In this document: one piece after another, positions 1-7,190 of the stretch | Layout: every line of letters begins with the position of its first letter | Position numbering within the stretch: the stretch's first letter is position 1 | Assembly: GCA_040773965.1 (NCBI GenBank) | Contig: JAXGVG010000024.1 | Coordinates: forward strand, 1 to 16,988 | DNA: 16,988 nt | Direction of reading: 5' to 3' | Source of the DNA: JAXGVG01 sp040773965 | GTDB lineage: Bacteria > Pseudomonadota > Alphaproteobacteria > UBA9219 | Position numbers and translations under genes: made by a program | Notes under the pieces: generated by a model | Told to the model about the DNA's origin: nothing | What the model saw: only the letters and a program-made list of their open reading frames with translations | Database searches by the model: none

Positions 1-98
1 AAAATGGCTCTCGCTTTAACCGCCGCGCCCTATCCCTTGGCGGCATGGTGAGGCCGACCCTCACTCTATTCCCATCCTTCATTCTTCGATACCAAAAG
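1..98. other. Window edge; two possible gene ends, undecided
   Basis: Two readings are open to the window edge. On the plus strand a frame runs from the edge through ATG at 4 to TGA at 49-51 (last residues ...APYPLAAW) and could be the 3' end of a gene entering from the left; the T-tailed hairpin at 140-163 would then be its terminator. On the minus strand an ATG at 82 opens a basic frame (MKDGNRVRVG...) that leaves the window at position 1. Neither is long enough to identify. The plus-strand reading fits the terminator orientation better. Confidence 0.25.
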
Positions 99-128
99 CA
101 AACCCCAGTATGAAAATACCGGGGTTTG
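99..128. terminator. Hairpin downstream of tRNA-Ser, likely terminator on the minus strand
   Basis: Arms CAAACCCC (99-106) and GGGGTTTG (121-128) pair perfectly. Inside them, after one A/C mismatch, GTA (108-110) pairs with TAC (117-119) around a TGAAAA loop. Read on the minus strand the stem is followed by CTTTTGG, a short T-run, so it could end the tRNA transcript. Its outer arms are nearly the same as those of the hairpin at 140-160. Confidence 0.5.
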
Positions 129-139
129 TCAGCAGTCTG

Positions 140-163
140 AAACCCCCTGAACGGGGGTTTTTT
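140..163 (+). terminator. Rho-independent terminator
   Basis: Stem AAACCCCC (140-147) with GGGGGTTT (153-160) around a 5-nt loop (TGAAC), followed on the plus strand by three more T to give a six-T run. This is a canonical intrinsic terminator for transcription entering from the left edge. On the minus strand the same stem, 6 nt after the tRNA-Ser CCA end, lacks a good T-tract. Confidence 0.65.
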
Positions 164-256
<93 letters not shown>

Positions 257-353
257 GTCTTTGCCTTGCGCAAAGCTATGTTTTTCCGGGCGAATGCTTT
301 CGCCATATGAAATCAACCGTTTGCCGCGCGTGTCGAACAGAATGCATGGCCCG

Positions 354-384
354 CCACCCGAAGCTGCGAAGCAGCGCAGGGTGG
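354..384 (-). repeat. GC-rich nested hairpin covering the 3' end of tRNA-Leu
   Basis: Two nested inverted repeats: CCACCC (354-359) with GGGTGG (379-384), enclosing GCTGC (363-367) with GCAGC (371-375) around GAA. On the minus-strand transcript the encoded CCA of tRNA-Leu (384-382) is itself one end of the outer stem. There is no T-run, so it looks like a 3' trailer fold or a weak Rho-assisted stop more than an intrinsic terminator. The rest of the spacer to tRNA-Ser (257-353) holds only another small inverted repeat, CTTTGC (259-264) with GCAAAG (270-275). Confidence 0.45.
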
Positions 385-468
385 TGCCTCAGAAGGGACT
401 CGAACCCCCACTTCCTTGCGAAAAGCAGATTTTGAGTCTGCCGCGTCTACCAGTTCCGCCACTGAGGC
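382..468 (-). tRNA. tRNA-Leu (anticodon CAA)
   Basis: On the minus strand the acceptor arms GCCTCAG (468-462) and CTGAGGC (392-386) pair over 7 bp, followed by discriminator A (385) and an encoded CCA (384-382). The anticodon stem GCAGA/TCTGC encloses CTCAAAA, giving CAA at 434-432. The T-arm contains GGTTCGAGTCC. The long variable arm and A discriminator are the leucine hallmarks. It reads UUG codons. It lies 79 nt downstream of the DUF4175 gene on the same strand. Confidence 0.96.
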
Positions 469-547
469 ACAAAAACGTTGAAGCCGGGGGATCATAACGA
501 CCTGCCCGCCGGGGTCAATCGGGAATTGCTGAAACCGGATTATGCCC

Positions 548-2551
548 TTATTGCAACTGCTTAATAAACCGGTCGATATAGTCCGGCTGGGGCGGCCTGG
601 GGCTCTTTTCCCTTTCCATGGGCGGCGGCGCGTCGGGATTTTCCGGCGCGGCGGACAGGGCAGATCCCGCGCCGTTTCCCTCGGCGGAAAGACCGTCTTT
701 CGCCCCTGAAAGCGCCAGCATAACCGTGCGCGTCTGCTCCATCATGGCCTGAAGGCCTTTCTCAAGCGACTGGATGACTTCCTGTTGTTTTTCCTTGGCC
801 TTGCCAAGGTCGCCTTTTTGGATCAGGTCGGATGCGCCGTTCATCGCGTCCTCGACGACGGCAATGCCTTCAAAAGTGAATTTGGCTTCTTTGGTCATCG
901 TCCGCAAACGCGTCAAAAGGCCTTTTTGCTGCTCGGCGATTTTACCGGGCGCGGGAAGAACTGATTTCTGTCCTGCAACCTTGCCGTCTGCGGCGTGACG
1001 GGTCAGGTCCAGCAAAAGCTGCTGCGCTTTGATCAACGCGCGGAAAGCGGCCATTTTCCGGAACGACTGCTGCAGTTCGGGGGTCAGCTCAGGCGGATGG
1101 GCGCGAATGCTTTCCACGGTTTGTTGAAGTCGCAATAGTTGACGGCGTAAAGCGTCGCGCGATCCTTGCGCGGCCTGATCGCGCATCGTTTTCATCATGT
1201 TCTGAAAATCGCCGGTCATCAGCAAACGGTTTTCCGTGCCTAAAATAAATCCTTCCTCGTGAGCCGGAGAAGGCAGCCGCGCCAGATGAGCCGTCAATTC
1301 CTCAAGATAATGGGACAAGGCCTTGTCCAACCGGCTAACCGCGCGGCCAACCGCTTCGTTGGTGTCGTTGCGGTCCAGAGCCGACGCAAAATCGCGTTGC
1401 GCCTGCCGCAAATCACGCTGCGCTATGCCCAAGGGTCCGGCCTCTATGCGGATCGCCGTTTCCCATAGCAACCGTCTCACGGCGGCGATGGCGTCCTTGT
1501 CGCGGTTAAGCACAAGCCGCACGGCGCCCGAGCGCAGCGCCATCATCACGGCGGGATCGCCCCGGTAACTGATGGGCTGGCGGGCGATGCCGGCCATGAT
1601 GCTTGCGGCCTCGTCGAGCGTCATTTCATCCGGCTGTCGCATAAGTTTCTTTTGTTCTTCGATCAAGGCTCGAGCGAGCGGATGGGTAAACTGGCGCTCC
1701 GGAAGCGTAAGAGAAACCGTTTCGCTTGCGGCTGTGCGTCCTGCGGCGTCCGTTGCGAAAAGCTGGACATCGACGGGCAAGCCCGTCCATGGCAGGAAGG
1801 TCAGATCCTGACTGTCGGTTTGCTTGACGCGCTGCGCCTGAGGCGAAACAAGAGCGACATCCACGGACTCGCGAACAAAACCGGTCGCGGAAGGAGCCGG
1901 CGTGAACCTGAGAGTGACGTCCTGAACGCCGTGGTCGTCCGACGCCTCGTAGGCAAAGCGCAGCACCTTGTTTTCATTGACGGAAGGCGGTTCGGTAAAG
2001 GCTATCCGGGGCGGAGCATCGGGGGTAAGGCGGACTTTCCATGCGCCAAGAACGTTCCATCCGCGCTGAAGCCTGATCGTACCTTCTTCAGTCAAGGGTT
2101 CCATGGCGGAATAATCGCCGTGTTTATCGCGTTTCAGGGCTGTTTTTCGGCCGTTAAGGGTCAACCGGGGCGCAGGTGGTTCCGCCGTCAGATTGAGGGT
2201 AAAAACGCTTCCCTCGGGAACCTTGATCGTTTCCTTCGCGGCGGAGGAGTCCATCTGAATGGGCGAAAGGCCCGTGTAGGACGGCGGTGTAATCCATGCG
2301 CTCATAACAGGTTCTTTTGAAGGCTTTTCAAGTTCTTGGGTCGCGTTTTTCAGGCGCGCGGCGAAGGGCGCAAGTTGTTCGCGCATAGCGTTCAGCGCAA
2401 CGCCAAGTCCCGCGAGAAACAACAAGAACAGGGCGTAACGAAGCTTGAAAGGAGAAACCCTTCCACGCGAAAAATTGGAGGCGCGCAAAAACAAACCGGT
2501 TTTTGCCGGTTTGGACAAAATCGTGCGTTTTGATCGGCGGCGAGCGGTCAT
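548..2551 (-). CDS. DUF4175 / TIGR02302-family membrane protein, short N-terminal form
   Basis: 667 aa. After a basic, probably cytoplasmic start there is one clear membrane segment (residues about 38-54), then the family signature W86-I-T-P-P-x-Y-T-G94, which begins a beta-rich periplasmic part with a DDHGV element near residue 205. The C-terminal half (about 290-620) is long alpha-helical sequence rich in Q, K, L and R, followed by a proline-rich tail. DUF4175 proteins are widespread in alphaproteobacteria and have no firmly assigned function. Members I remember are about 800-870 aa with two more membrane segments before this point. Here an in-frame TAA lies 6 nt upstream of the ATG, so no longer start exists. 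The gene follows the citrate synthase by 52 nt on the same strand. No good Shine-Dalgarno is visible. The family call is firm; any cell-envelope role is inferred only from topology. Confidence 0.85.
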   Translation of the reverse strand: MTARRRSKRTILSKPAKTGLFLRASNFSRGRVSPFKLRYALFLLFLAGLGVALNAMREQLAPFAARLKNATQELEKPSKEPVMSAWITPPSYTGLSPIQMDSSAAKETIKVPEGSVFTLNLTAEPPAPRLTLNGRKTALKRDKHGDYSAMEPLTEEGTIRLQRGWNVLGAWKVRLTPDAPPRIAFTEPPSVNENKVLRFAYEASDDHGVQDVTLRFTPAPSATGFVRESVDVALVSPQAQRVKQTDSQDLTFLPWTGLPVDVQLFATDAAGRTAASETVSLTLPERQFTHPLARALIEEQKKLMRQPDEMTLDEAASIMAGIARQPISYRGDPAVMMALRSGAVRLVLNRDKDAIAAVRRLLWETAIRIEAGPLGIAQRDLRQAQRDFASALDRNDTNEAVGRAVSRLDKALSHYLEELTAHLARLPSPAHEEGFILGTENRLLMTGDFQNMMKTMRDQAAQGSRDALRRQLLRLQQTVESIRAHPPELTPELQQSFRKMAAFRALIKAQQLLLDLTRHAADGKVAGQKSVLPAPGKIAEQQKGLLTRLRTMTKEAKFTFEGIAVVEDAMNGASDLIQKGDLGKAKEKQQEVIQSLEKGLQAMMEQTRTVMLALSGAKDGLSAEGNGAGSALSAAPENPDAPPPMEREKSPRPPQPDYIDRFIKQLQ

Positions 2552-2603
2552 GGGGATTTAAGTCTCAGCGCCTCTTCCCCTCTGGCAGAGGTAGAGAGAA
2601 ACA

Positions 2604-4025
2604 TTACTGTAGAGCTAATCCTATCGCAGTGCGAGGAAAGCGTCGAGACCTTAATGCAAGTTGCCGGCGATTTTGACAGGATTCCGTTCGTATAATCAGT
2701 TGTTTTATAGCCTCGGCGCGTTCTTCCGGTGTAAAGCCGACGTAACGTTGACGTGCGCGCGCAACGGGAACCTGTTTTCCTGAGACCATTTCCAGCCAAT
2801 TGGCAGCCCACCCTATTGTGCGATAAAGGGCGAAAATGGGCGTGAGCATTTCTTTTGAAAAGCCGAGCGCCGTCAAAGAAAGGCCGGAATAAAAATCGAC
2901 ATTCGGATATAGGTTGTTCTCAATAAAGAAAGGGTGTTCCCGTGCCCGTTGTTCAAGCAATTGCGCATAAACGAACAATGGATTTGTGATATGAAAGGTA
3001 TTTTGAAGCTTTATATTGATTTGCCGCAAAAAATCGACGCGAGGATCGTAAGTATCGTAAACAGGATGTCCCATGCCATGAAGAAGATAAGGATCGTTTC
3101 TATCCGCAGCACGTTTTATACAGTCATCGATATCTTCGGTGGATTTAATTTTTTCCAGATTTTCGATGACTATTCTGTTTGCGCCCCCATGCCTTCCTCC
3201 CGCCAGAGTTGCGATGCCTGCCGCAAAGGCGGAATAGGGGATAGTGCCGGTTGACCCGGCTTGCCGCACGCAGGCTGTCGATGCGTTTTGTTCATGGTCG
3301 GCATGTAAAATGCCGATAATTTCCATGGCTTCGATAATTTCGGGGATTTCAATGGCAGGGTAAGGTTCGTTTGGCGATTCCGCAAAGCACATATTGAGAA
3401 AATTTTGCATATAATCCAGATCGGTGCGTCTGGGGATATACTCTTTCCCTTGCTGGAGCCGGAAAGCCATAGCTACGATTGTGGGAATTTTGGCTATCAG
3501 ATTGAGTACGATGTCGTTTCGCGCTGTCTCAACTTCCGGTCCGGTGCCTGAAAAAGCCGATATTTTGGGCCTGTAATACCCGCCAAGAGCGGTGACCATT
3601 ATTTGGATAAGTTCCATGTGCGTTGGGTCGTAAGGAACCTCTTTGATCAGGTTTTTCATTCGCTCATGAACATGCATCCGTGTAATAATTTCTTTTTCGA
3701 AGTCAGCGTACTGTGTGTCGGTGGGAAGGTCGCCGTAAAGTAAGAGATAGGCGGTCTCAAGATAATTGAGATTCTCGGTAATTACCTCAATAGGAAAGCC
3801 GCGGTAAAGCAATGTCCCGTCTTTTCCGCAGATGTAAGTGATGGCTGACTCACAGTCGGCGATGCTTCGACGCCCTGGCCCTCCGTAAAAAGTCAAGCCG
3901 TTATCGGAAACGTTGGAAACGTCGATAGCGCGCATTTGACCATATGTGTCGCGCCTAACGTTAAAAACGTATTCCTTATTATCGAGAAAAAATCGGACAA
4001 TTTCCGGTTTATTATTCTTGTCCAT
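2604..4025 (-). CDS. Citrate synthase, divergent type
   Basis: 473 aa from the ATG at 4025. It would condense oxaloacetate with acetyl-CoA, the entry step of the TCA cycle. Recognisable motifs are H241-A-D-H-E-Q-N-A-S (oxaloacetate-binding His region), H279-G-G-A-N, G319-H320 (second catalytic His), N375-V-D377-F-Y-S-G (catalytic Asp) and the late substrate-binding arginine in R402-T-I-G-W. The bacterial signature GHRVYK is here GHPVYD, and the usual LWGPxHGGAN is LAGGRHGGAN. After the family's usual end there is an unrelated basic tail of about 25 residues (453-473 and before). An upstream TTG at 4082 is open but has no Shine-Dalgarno and would lie between the putative -35 and -10. The gene looks AT-richer than lysA and stands between lysA and DUF4175, which I recall as neighbours elsewhere; it may be acquired. 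A methylcitrate or other acyl-citrate synthase is possible. Confidence 0.85.
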   Translation of the reverse strand: MDKNNKPEIVRFFLDNKEYVFNVRRDTYGQMRAIDVSNVSDNGLTFYGGPGRRSIADCESAITYICGKDGTLLYRGFPIEVITENLNYLETAYLLLYGDLPTDTQYADFEKEIITRMHVHERMKNLIKEVPYDPTHMELIQIMVTALGGYYRPKISAFSGTGPEVETARNDIVLNLIAKIPTIVAMAFRLQQGKEYIPRRTDLDYMQNFLNMCFAESPNEPYPAIEIPEIIEAMEIIGILHADHEQNASTACVRQAGSTGTIPYSAFAAGIATLAGGRHGGANRIVIENLEKIKSTEDIDDCIKRAADRNDPYLLHGMGHPVYDTYDPRVDFLRQINIKLQNTFHITNPLFVYAQLLEQRAREHPFFIENNLYPNVDFYSGLSLTALGFSKEMLTPIFALYRTIGWAANWLEMVSGKQVPVARARQRYVGFTPEERAEAIKQLIIRTESCQNRRQLALRSRRFPRTAIGLALQ

Positions 4026-4063
4026 GGAATCCGGTCCCAAAAAAGAGATTGCAAGAAAACGGC

Positions 4064-4091
4064 ACTCTACGAATCTTTCCAACTATGTCAA
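4064..4091 (-). promoter_or_regulatory. Candidate sigma-70 promoter of the citrate synthase gene
   Basis: On the minus strand a perfect TTGACA (4091-4086) is followed after 16 nt by TAGAGT (4069-4064), a 4/6 match to TATAAT. It lies 38 nt upstream of the chosen ATG (4025). The perfect -35 is persuasive; the -10 is moderate. Confidence 0.35.
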
Positions 4092-4150
4092 TAATTTGCA
4101 TAAAATAGTAATAATATTGCCCCTTTGGTGATCGAGGTCTAAAAACGCGA

Positions 4151-4215
4151 GCCGGTTTCTATCCCATCGAGCTCCAAAACGCAACATTTTGGCCTTCTAA
4201 CGACACGCAACCGGC
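4151..4215. repeat. Inverted repeats in the lysA / citrate synthase spacer
   Basis: The 264-nt spacer between lysA and the citrate synthase ATG has two inverted repeats: CCAAAA (4174-4179) with TTTTGG (4187-4192), nested within GCCGGTT (4151-4157) and AACCGGC (4209-4215). Also, AAAACGCGAG occurs twice (about 4142 and 4232). This could be a lysA transcription stop, but there is no strong T-tract. Little else is visible here apart from the promoter described separately. Confidence 0.25.
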
Positions 4216-4289
4216 GTCGAACAAGCCCCAAAACGCGAGGCTACGGGCACGGAAAATGAAAATATTTCTTCCCAAGCCGCCTGACTTGC

Positions 4290-5558
4290 CTATATCCAGG
4301 ACGGCATCGCCTCCCATGCAATCTGCTCCGCAACGGCGATGCGGCGGCGGACGATGGCGTAATTGTCTTTCGAAACAAGAACTTCGGGAATAAGCGCCCG
4401 GCCGTTGTAATTGCCCGACATGGCGGCGCCATAGGCCCCGGCTTGCAGGATGGCGACCAAATCGCCTTCCCTAACCCCCCCCAAACTGTAATCCTCGCCG
4501 AACATATCGCTCGTCTCACAGATGGGTCCGACAACGGCAACGGTTTCTGCTGTTTTAACAGCGCTTTTCGGCTCCAGAACCGGAAGGATGGTGTGTCTTG
4601 CCCCATACATGGCCGGGCGGACGAGGTCGTTCATGCCGGCGTCGAGGATCAGGAATTTCTTGTAAGGCGTTTCTTTCACAAACGTGACGCGGCTTATAAG
4701 AATGCCCGCATCGCCGACAAGACGGCGTCCTGGCTCGAAAGAGATTTCGCAATTCAAGGGCGCGATGACCTCATGCACAATGGCGGCATAGCCGGCAAAG
4801 GGCGGCAGGGTCTTCCCGTCGTAAGGAATGGTCACGCCGCCACCCAGATCGACGCGGTCGATGGGAACGCCTTTTGAACGATAGTGGCGAACGGCATCGG
4901 CCAACATCTGAAAGGCAAGACGGAACGGCTCATAATCGTAAACGTGCGAGCCGACGTGGACAGTGAAACCCTTCAAATTAAGGCCAGGCAACGTTGTTGC
5001 CAGCCGGACGGCTTCGTCAAGCTGGCTTTTGTCGATGCCGAACTTTGTTTCCTTATGGCCGGTCGACGTTTGTTGATACGTGCCCGCATTCACGTCGGGA
5101 TTGATGCGCAGCCCGAGGGAAGCCGTTTTTCCCTGCGCTGCGGCAACCCGGCTGATCATGGCTATCTCGGGCAGGGACTCGGCATTAATCTGGCAAATGT
5201 CCGCCAGCAAAGCGGCCATAACATCGTTATGCGTTTTGCCGACGCCCGAAAAAACGATTTTATCCGGACTGACGTCGGCCATAAGCGCACGTTCCAGTTC
5301 TCCCGCCGACGTGACATCGGCTCCGGCCCCGCAATGGGCCAGCGCGCGCGAGACGGCCAGATTGGCGTTGGCTTTGTTGGCATAGTGAATGGTGGCCTTC
5401 ATTTTGGCGAAAGGCTCGGCAAAGGCCCGGTAATTTTGCCGAAGTTGTTCCGTCGAATAGCAATAGAAGGGCGTGCCAACTTCTTCGGCCAGTTTGGAAA
5501 GAGGGGTGGCCTCGGCGCAGAACACGCCGTTTTGGTAGACAAAAGATGATGAAGTCAT
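4290..5558 (-). CDS. lysA: Diaminopimelate decarboxylase
   Basis: 422 aa, normal length. This PLP enzyme of fold type III (alanine-racemase-like barrel) converts meso-diaminopimelate to L-lysine and CO2, the last step of lysine synthesis, in the cytosol. K62 in YANKAN is the expected PLP-binding lysine. Other motifs are H201-V-G-S-H205, the phosphate-binding G239-G-G, E275-P-G-R-R, the specificity loop C347-E-T-S-D-M-F-G (Cys from the partner subunit of the dimer) and Y376-G-A-A-M. The start codon overlaps the stop of the upstream lipoprotein gene (ATGA, 5558-5555), so the two genes are translationally coupled. lptM-like gene followed by lysA is a common proteobacterial order. Confidence 0.97.
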   Translation of the reverse strand: MTSSSFVYQNGVFCAEATPLSKLAEEVGTPFYCYSTEQLRQNYRAFAEPFAKMKATIHYANKANANLAVSRALAHCGAGADVTSAGELERALMADVSPDKIVFSGVGKTHNDVMAALLADICQINAESLPEIAMISRVAAAQGKTASLGLRINPDVNAGTYQQTSTGHKETKFGIDKSQLDEAVRLATTLPGLNLKGFTVHVGSHVYDYEPFRLAFQMLADAVRHYRSKGVPIDRVDLGGGVTIPYDGKTLPPFAGYAAIVHEVIAPLNCEISFEPGRRLVGDAGILISRVTFVKETPYKKFLILDAGMNDLVRPAMYGARHTILPVLEPKSAVKTAETVAVVGPICETSDMFGEDYSLGGVREGDLVAILQAGAYGAAMSGNYNGRALIPEVLVSKDNYAIVRRRIAVAEQIAWEAMPSWI

Positions 5559-5791
5559 GGTTCGGGGTCCGTTGAAGGATCGGGATAGATACGCGGAAAT
5601 TCGTCTTTTTCAATCCCCAAAGGAGGATCGACCTTGTTTGGCTTCTTGCCACAGCCCGTCAAGACCGTCCCCAAAACGGCGATCAAGAGGATTAAAAAGG
5701 CGCCTTTATTGGCCCAAAGGATGGTTTTTGGGCCTATCCGTCCGGCTCTTGGAGCGCAATGATGTTTTGTTAATTTTTGCCTGTTTAACAT
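5555..5791 (-). CDS. lptM: LptM-like small lipoprotein
   Basis: About 78 aa from ATG 5791 (a GTG at 5800 would add three residues). A membrane segment (AFLILLIAVLGTVLTG) ends in the lipobox L-T-G-C followed by GKKP, so the Cys at residue 47 should be lipidated. The mature part is about 30 residues, rich in Pro and Asp. Small lipoproteins of this shape beside lysA belong to the LptM/YifL (LPAM) family; E. coli LptM assists assembly of the LptD-LptE lipopolysaccharide translocon. The roughly 30-residue N-terminal extension before the membrane segment is longer than usual for the family. The gene overlaps lysA by 4 nt and is divergent from tlpA. The lipoprotein call is strong; the LptM name rests on context and the CGKK motif. 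Confidence 0.75.
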   Translation of the reverse strand: MLNRQKLTKHHCAPRAGRIGPKTILWANKGAFLILLIAVLGTVLTGCGKKPNKVDPPLGIEKDEFPRIYPDPSTDPEP

Positions 5792-5826
5792 TGTTCTCAC
5801 GTTGATAGTTGAAGGAGAAGCTTAGG

Positions 5827-6396
5827 ATGTTTTGCCGTTTCACCGCAACTGCCGTCTTTGTCGCCGTTCTATATCTGGGGGGAACTGGTTCCGGGAATGC
5901 GGCTCAGCCGCTAAGCGGAAGCTTTATGCCCACCTATCCACCACGCGACGTTCCGGATTTTGTCATTAAGAATGACAGGGGGAAGAGCGTTACCTTGCAT
6001 GAGGTTTTGAAACAAGAATTGAGCCGGGGAGGATATGTTCTTCTCAACATTTGGGCCACGTGGTGCGTACCTTGCGTGGGCGAGATGCCCTCTCTGAACA
6101 GGTTGCAAAGCCAGATGGCTGGACGGGGTTTGTCAATCATTACGCTGGCCCAGGACAGAGAAGGCGCGTATTCCGTGCCGGCTTTTTTCCGGCGCAAAGG
6201 TCTTGGGGACCTAAAAGCCTTTCTGGATCCGGAAGGTCTTTCCGTCCGGCGTTTTAACCTGCGAGGCATTCCCACGACGCTGCTTATCGATCCGGCCGGA
6301 AAAGAAGTCGGGCGCATAAAAAGCAATGTCGATTGGGTCCGCGAAGACAATCTTGTTTTTCTAAGCCAGCTTATCGGCGGAACGAGAACGTTCTGA
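5827..6396 (+). CDS. tlpA: TlpA-like periplasmic thiol-disulfide oxidoreductase
   Basis: 189 aa from ATG 5827, chosen because GAAGGAG (5811-5817) is an ideal ribosome binding site 9 nt upstream. A TTG start at 5809 would overlap that site. Residues 1-26 form a Sec signal peptide ending G-N-A-A. A thioredoxin-fold domain follows, with the redox motif W79-C80-V-P-C83 in the TlpA/ResE context (NIWATWC...EMPSLN) and the cis-proline element G-I-P-T-T. Family members reduce or oxidise periplasmic cysteines, for example in cytochrome c or cytochrome oxidase maturation; the exact substrate cannot be read here. It is divergent from lptM-lysA and convergent with flgD, with only 2 nt between the stops. 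Confidence 0.9.
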   Translation: MFCRFTATAVFVAVLYLGGTGSGNAAQPLSGSFMPTYPPRDVPDFVIKNDRGKSVTLHEVLKQELSRGGYVLLNIWATWCVPCVGEMPSLNRLQSQMAGRGLSIITLAQDREGAYSVPAFFRRKGLGDLKAFLDPEGLSVRRFNLRGIPTTLLIDPAGKEVGRIKSNVDWVREDNLVFLSQLIGGTRTF

Positions 6397-6398
6397 AT

Positions 6399-7178
6399 CT
6401 AGCCGGAGGATGAGTCCGGCGAACTTTCCGCCACTGTCGTTATGCCGCTATAGACGGCCAACACATCCGTGGTTTCAAGAGTAATGCCGCTAACCGACAA
6501 GGTCGTCGTGCCGCCGGAGTTCGTCTCAATACCTGTGACTTTGCCGATGAGGCGAATGTCGCTCACCGTCATCGTCTCGCCGTTGCTGTTCTTGGCTTCG
6601 ATCTTTATTTTGTAGGCGCCGTCCGAAGCCGTTTCGCCGTCGTCCTTCGAGCCGTCCCACGCCACGCGGTTGACGCCTGCGCTCGTGGAGCCGTCCATTG
6701 TCGCGACGGTATTCCCGTCGCTGTCCTTGACAGTGATGGTGGCAGACTGAGCCTTGGCGGGAAGAGTATAAGAGAAGGGAGCCACGCCGTCTTGTAGAGC
6801 AATTTTATTGTCGGCATTGGCCTCGACGGTCTGGCCGACATACCCCAGGAGGGGTGTAATGCCGTTGGAGTTGATGGAGGTGATAATCGTATCCAGTTTG
6901 TCGTTCGTGCTGATCTGCTGCTCGACACCGGCGAACGCGACAAGCTGCTGGGTGAACGCGGTCGTGTCTGTGGCGTTAAGCGGGTCCTGATTTTCGAGCT
7001 GCGCCGTCAGGATCTTGAGAAAGGTGGTAAAGTCCCCCCAGAGGCTTTGGGAAGAAGACGTTGACGACGACGATGACGCTGAGCTCGTGCTTGTGCTCGT
7101 GCTGGACGACGACGTTTGATGGGTGTTGATGTAATTCTGGATCAAACCGGCATTATCGACCGGCGATACGGTGGTCAT
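6399..7178 (-). CDS. flgD: Flagellar hook-capping protein FlgD
   Basis: 259 aa. FlgD caps the growing hook and directs FlgE subunit assembly outside the cell, and is exported by the flagellar type III system. The conserved N-terminal block is at residues 49-90 (D-F-T-T-F-L-K-I-L-T-A-Q-L-x-N-Q-D-P ... F-A-G-V-E-Q-Q). A FlgD_Ig-like region follows (about 140-215, with N-x-V-A-W-D-G), embedded in a Tudor-like beta domain. A Ser/Thr tract (residues 22-45) precedes the conserved block. A clear AAAGGAG precedes the ATG. It is the last gene of the flgI-flgJ-flgN-fliK-flgD run, 12 nt after fliK. The inverted repeat GCCGGA (6402-6407) / TCCGGC (6415-6420) covers its last codons but has no T-run. Confidence 0.96.
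   Translation of the reverse strand: MTTVSPVDNAGLIQNYINTHQTSSSSTSTSTSSASSSSSTSSSQSLWGDFTTFLKILTAQLENQDPLNATDTTAFTQQLVAFAGVEQQISTNDKLDTIITSINSNGITPLLGYVGQTVEANADNKIALQDGVAPFSYTLPAKAQSATITVKDSDGNTVATMDGSTSAGVNRVAWDGSKDDGETASDGAYKIKIEAKNSNGETMTVSDIRLIGKVTGIETNSGGTTTLSVSGITLETTDVLAVYSGITTVAESSPDSSSG
7044..7115 (-). repeat. Low-complexity Ser/Thr tract in flgD
   Basis: Encodes residues 22-45 of FlgD, almost entirely Ser and Thr with one Ala. The DNA is built of short near-repeats (GAC-GAC-GAC-GAT-GAC and GCTCGTGCTTGTGCTCGTGCT on the plus strand). Such a tract can gain or lose units by slippage; every change of 3 nt keeps the frame. It likely forms a flexible linker in the exported N-terminus. Confidence 0.7.
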
Positions 7179-7190
7179 AGCACGTCTCCT

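Noticed and set aside
1652..2320. Plus-strand open frame of 222 codons
   Set aside because: It is antisense to the DUF4175 gene and has no recognisable domain.
4884..5549. Plus-strand open frame of 221 codons
   Set aside because: It is antisense to lysA and shows no family motif or ribosome binding site.
5770..5788. CtrA-like TTAA pair upstream of tlpA (and another at 16845-16863)
   Set aside because: The spacing is 11 nt, not the 7 nt of the CtrA site; in AT-rich DNA such pairs are expected.
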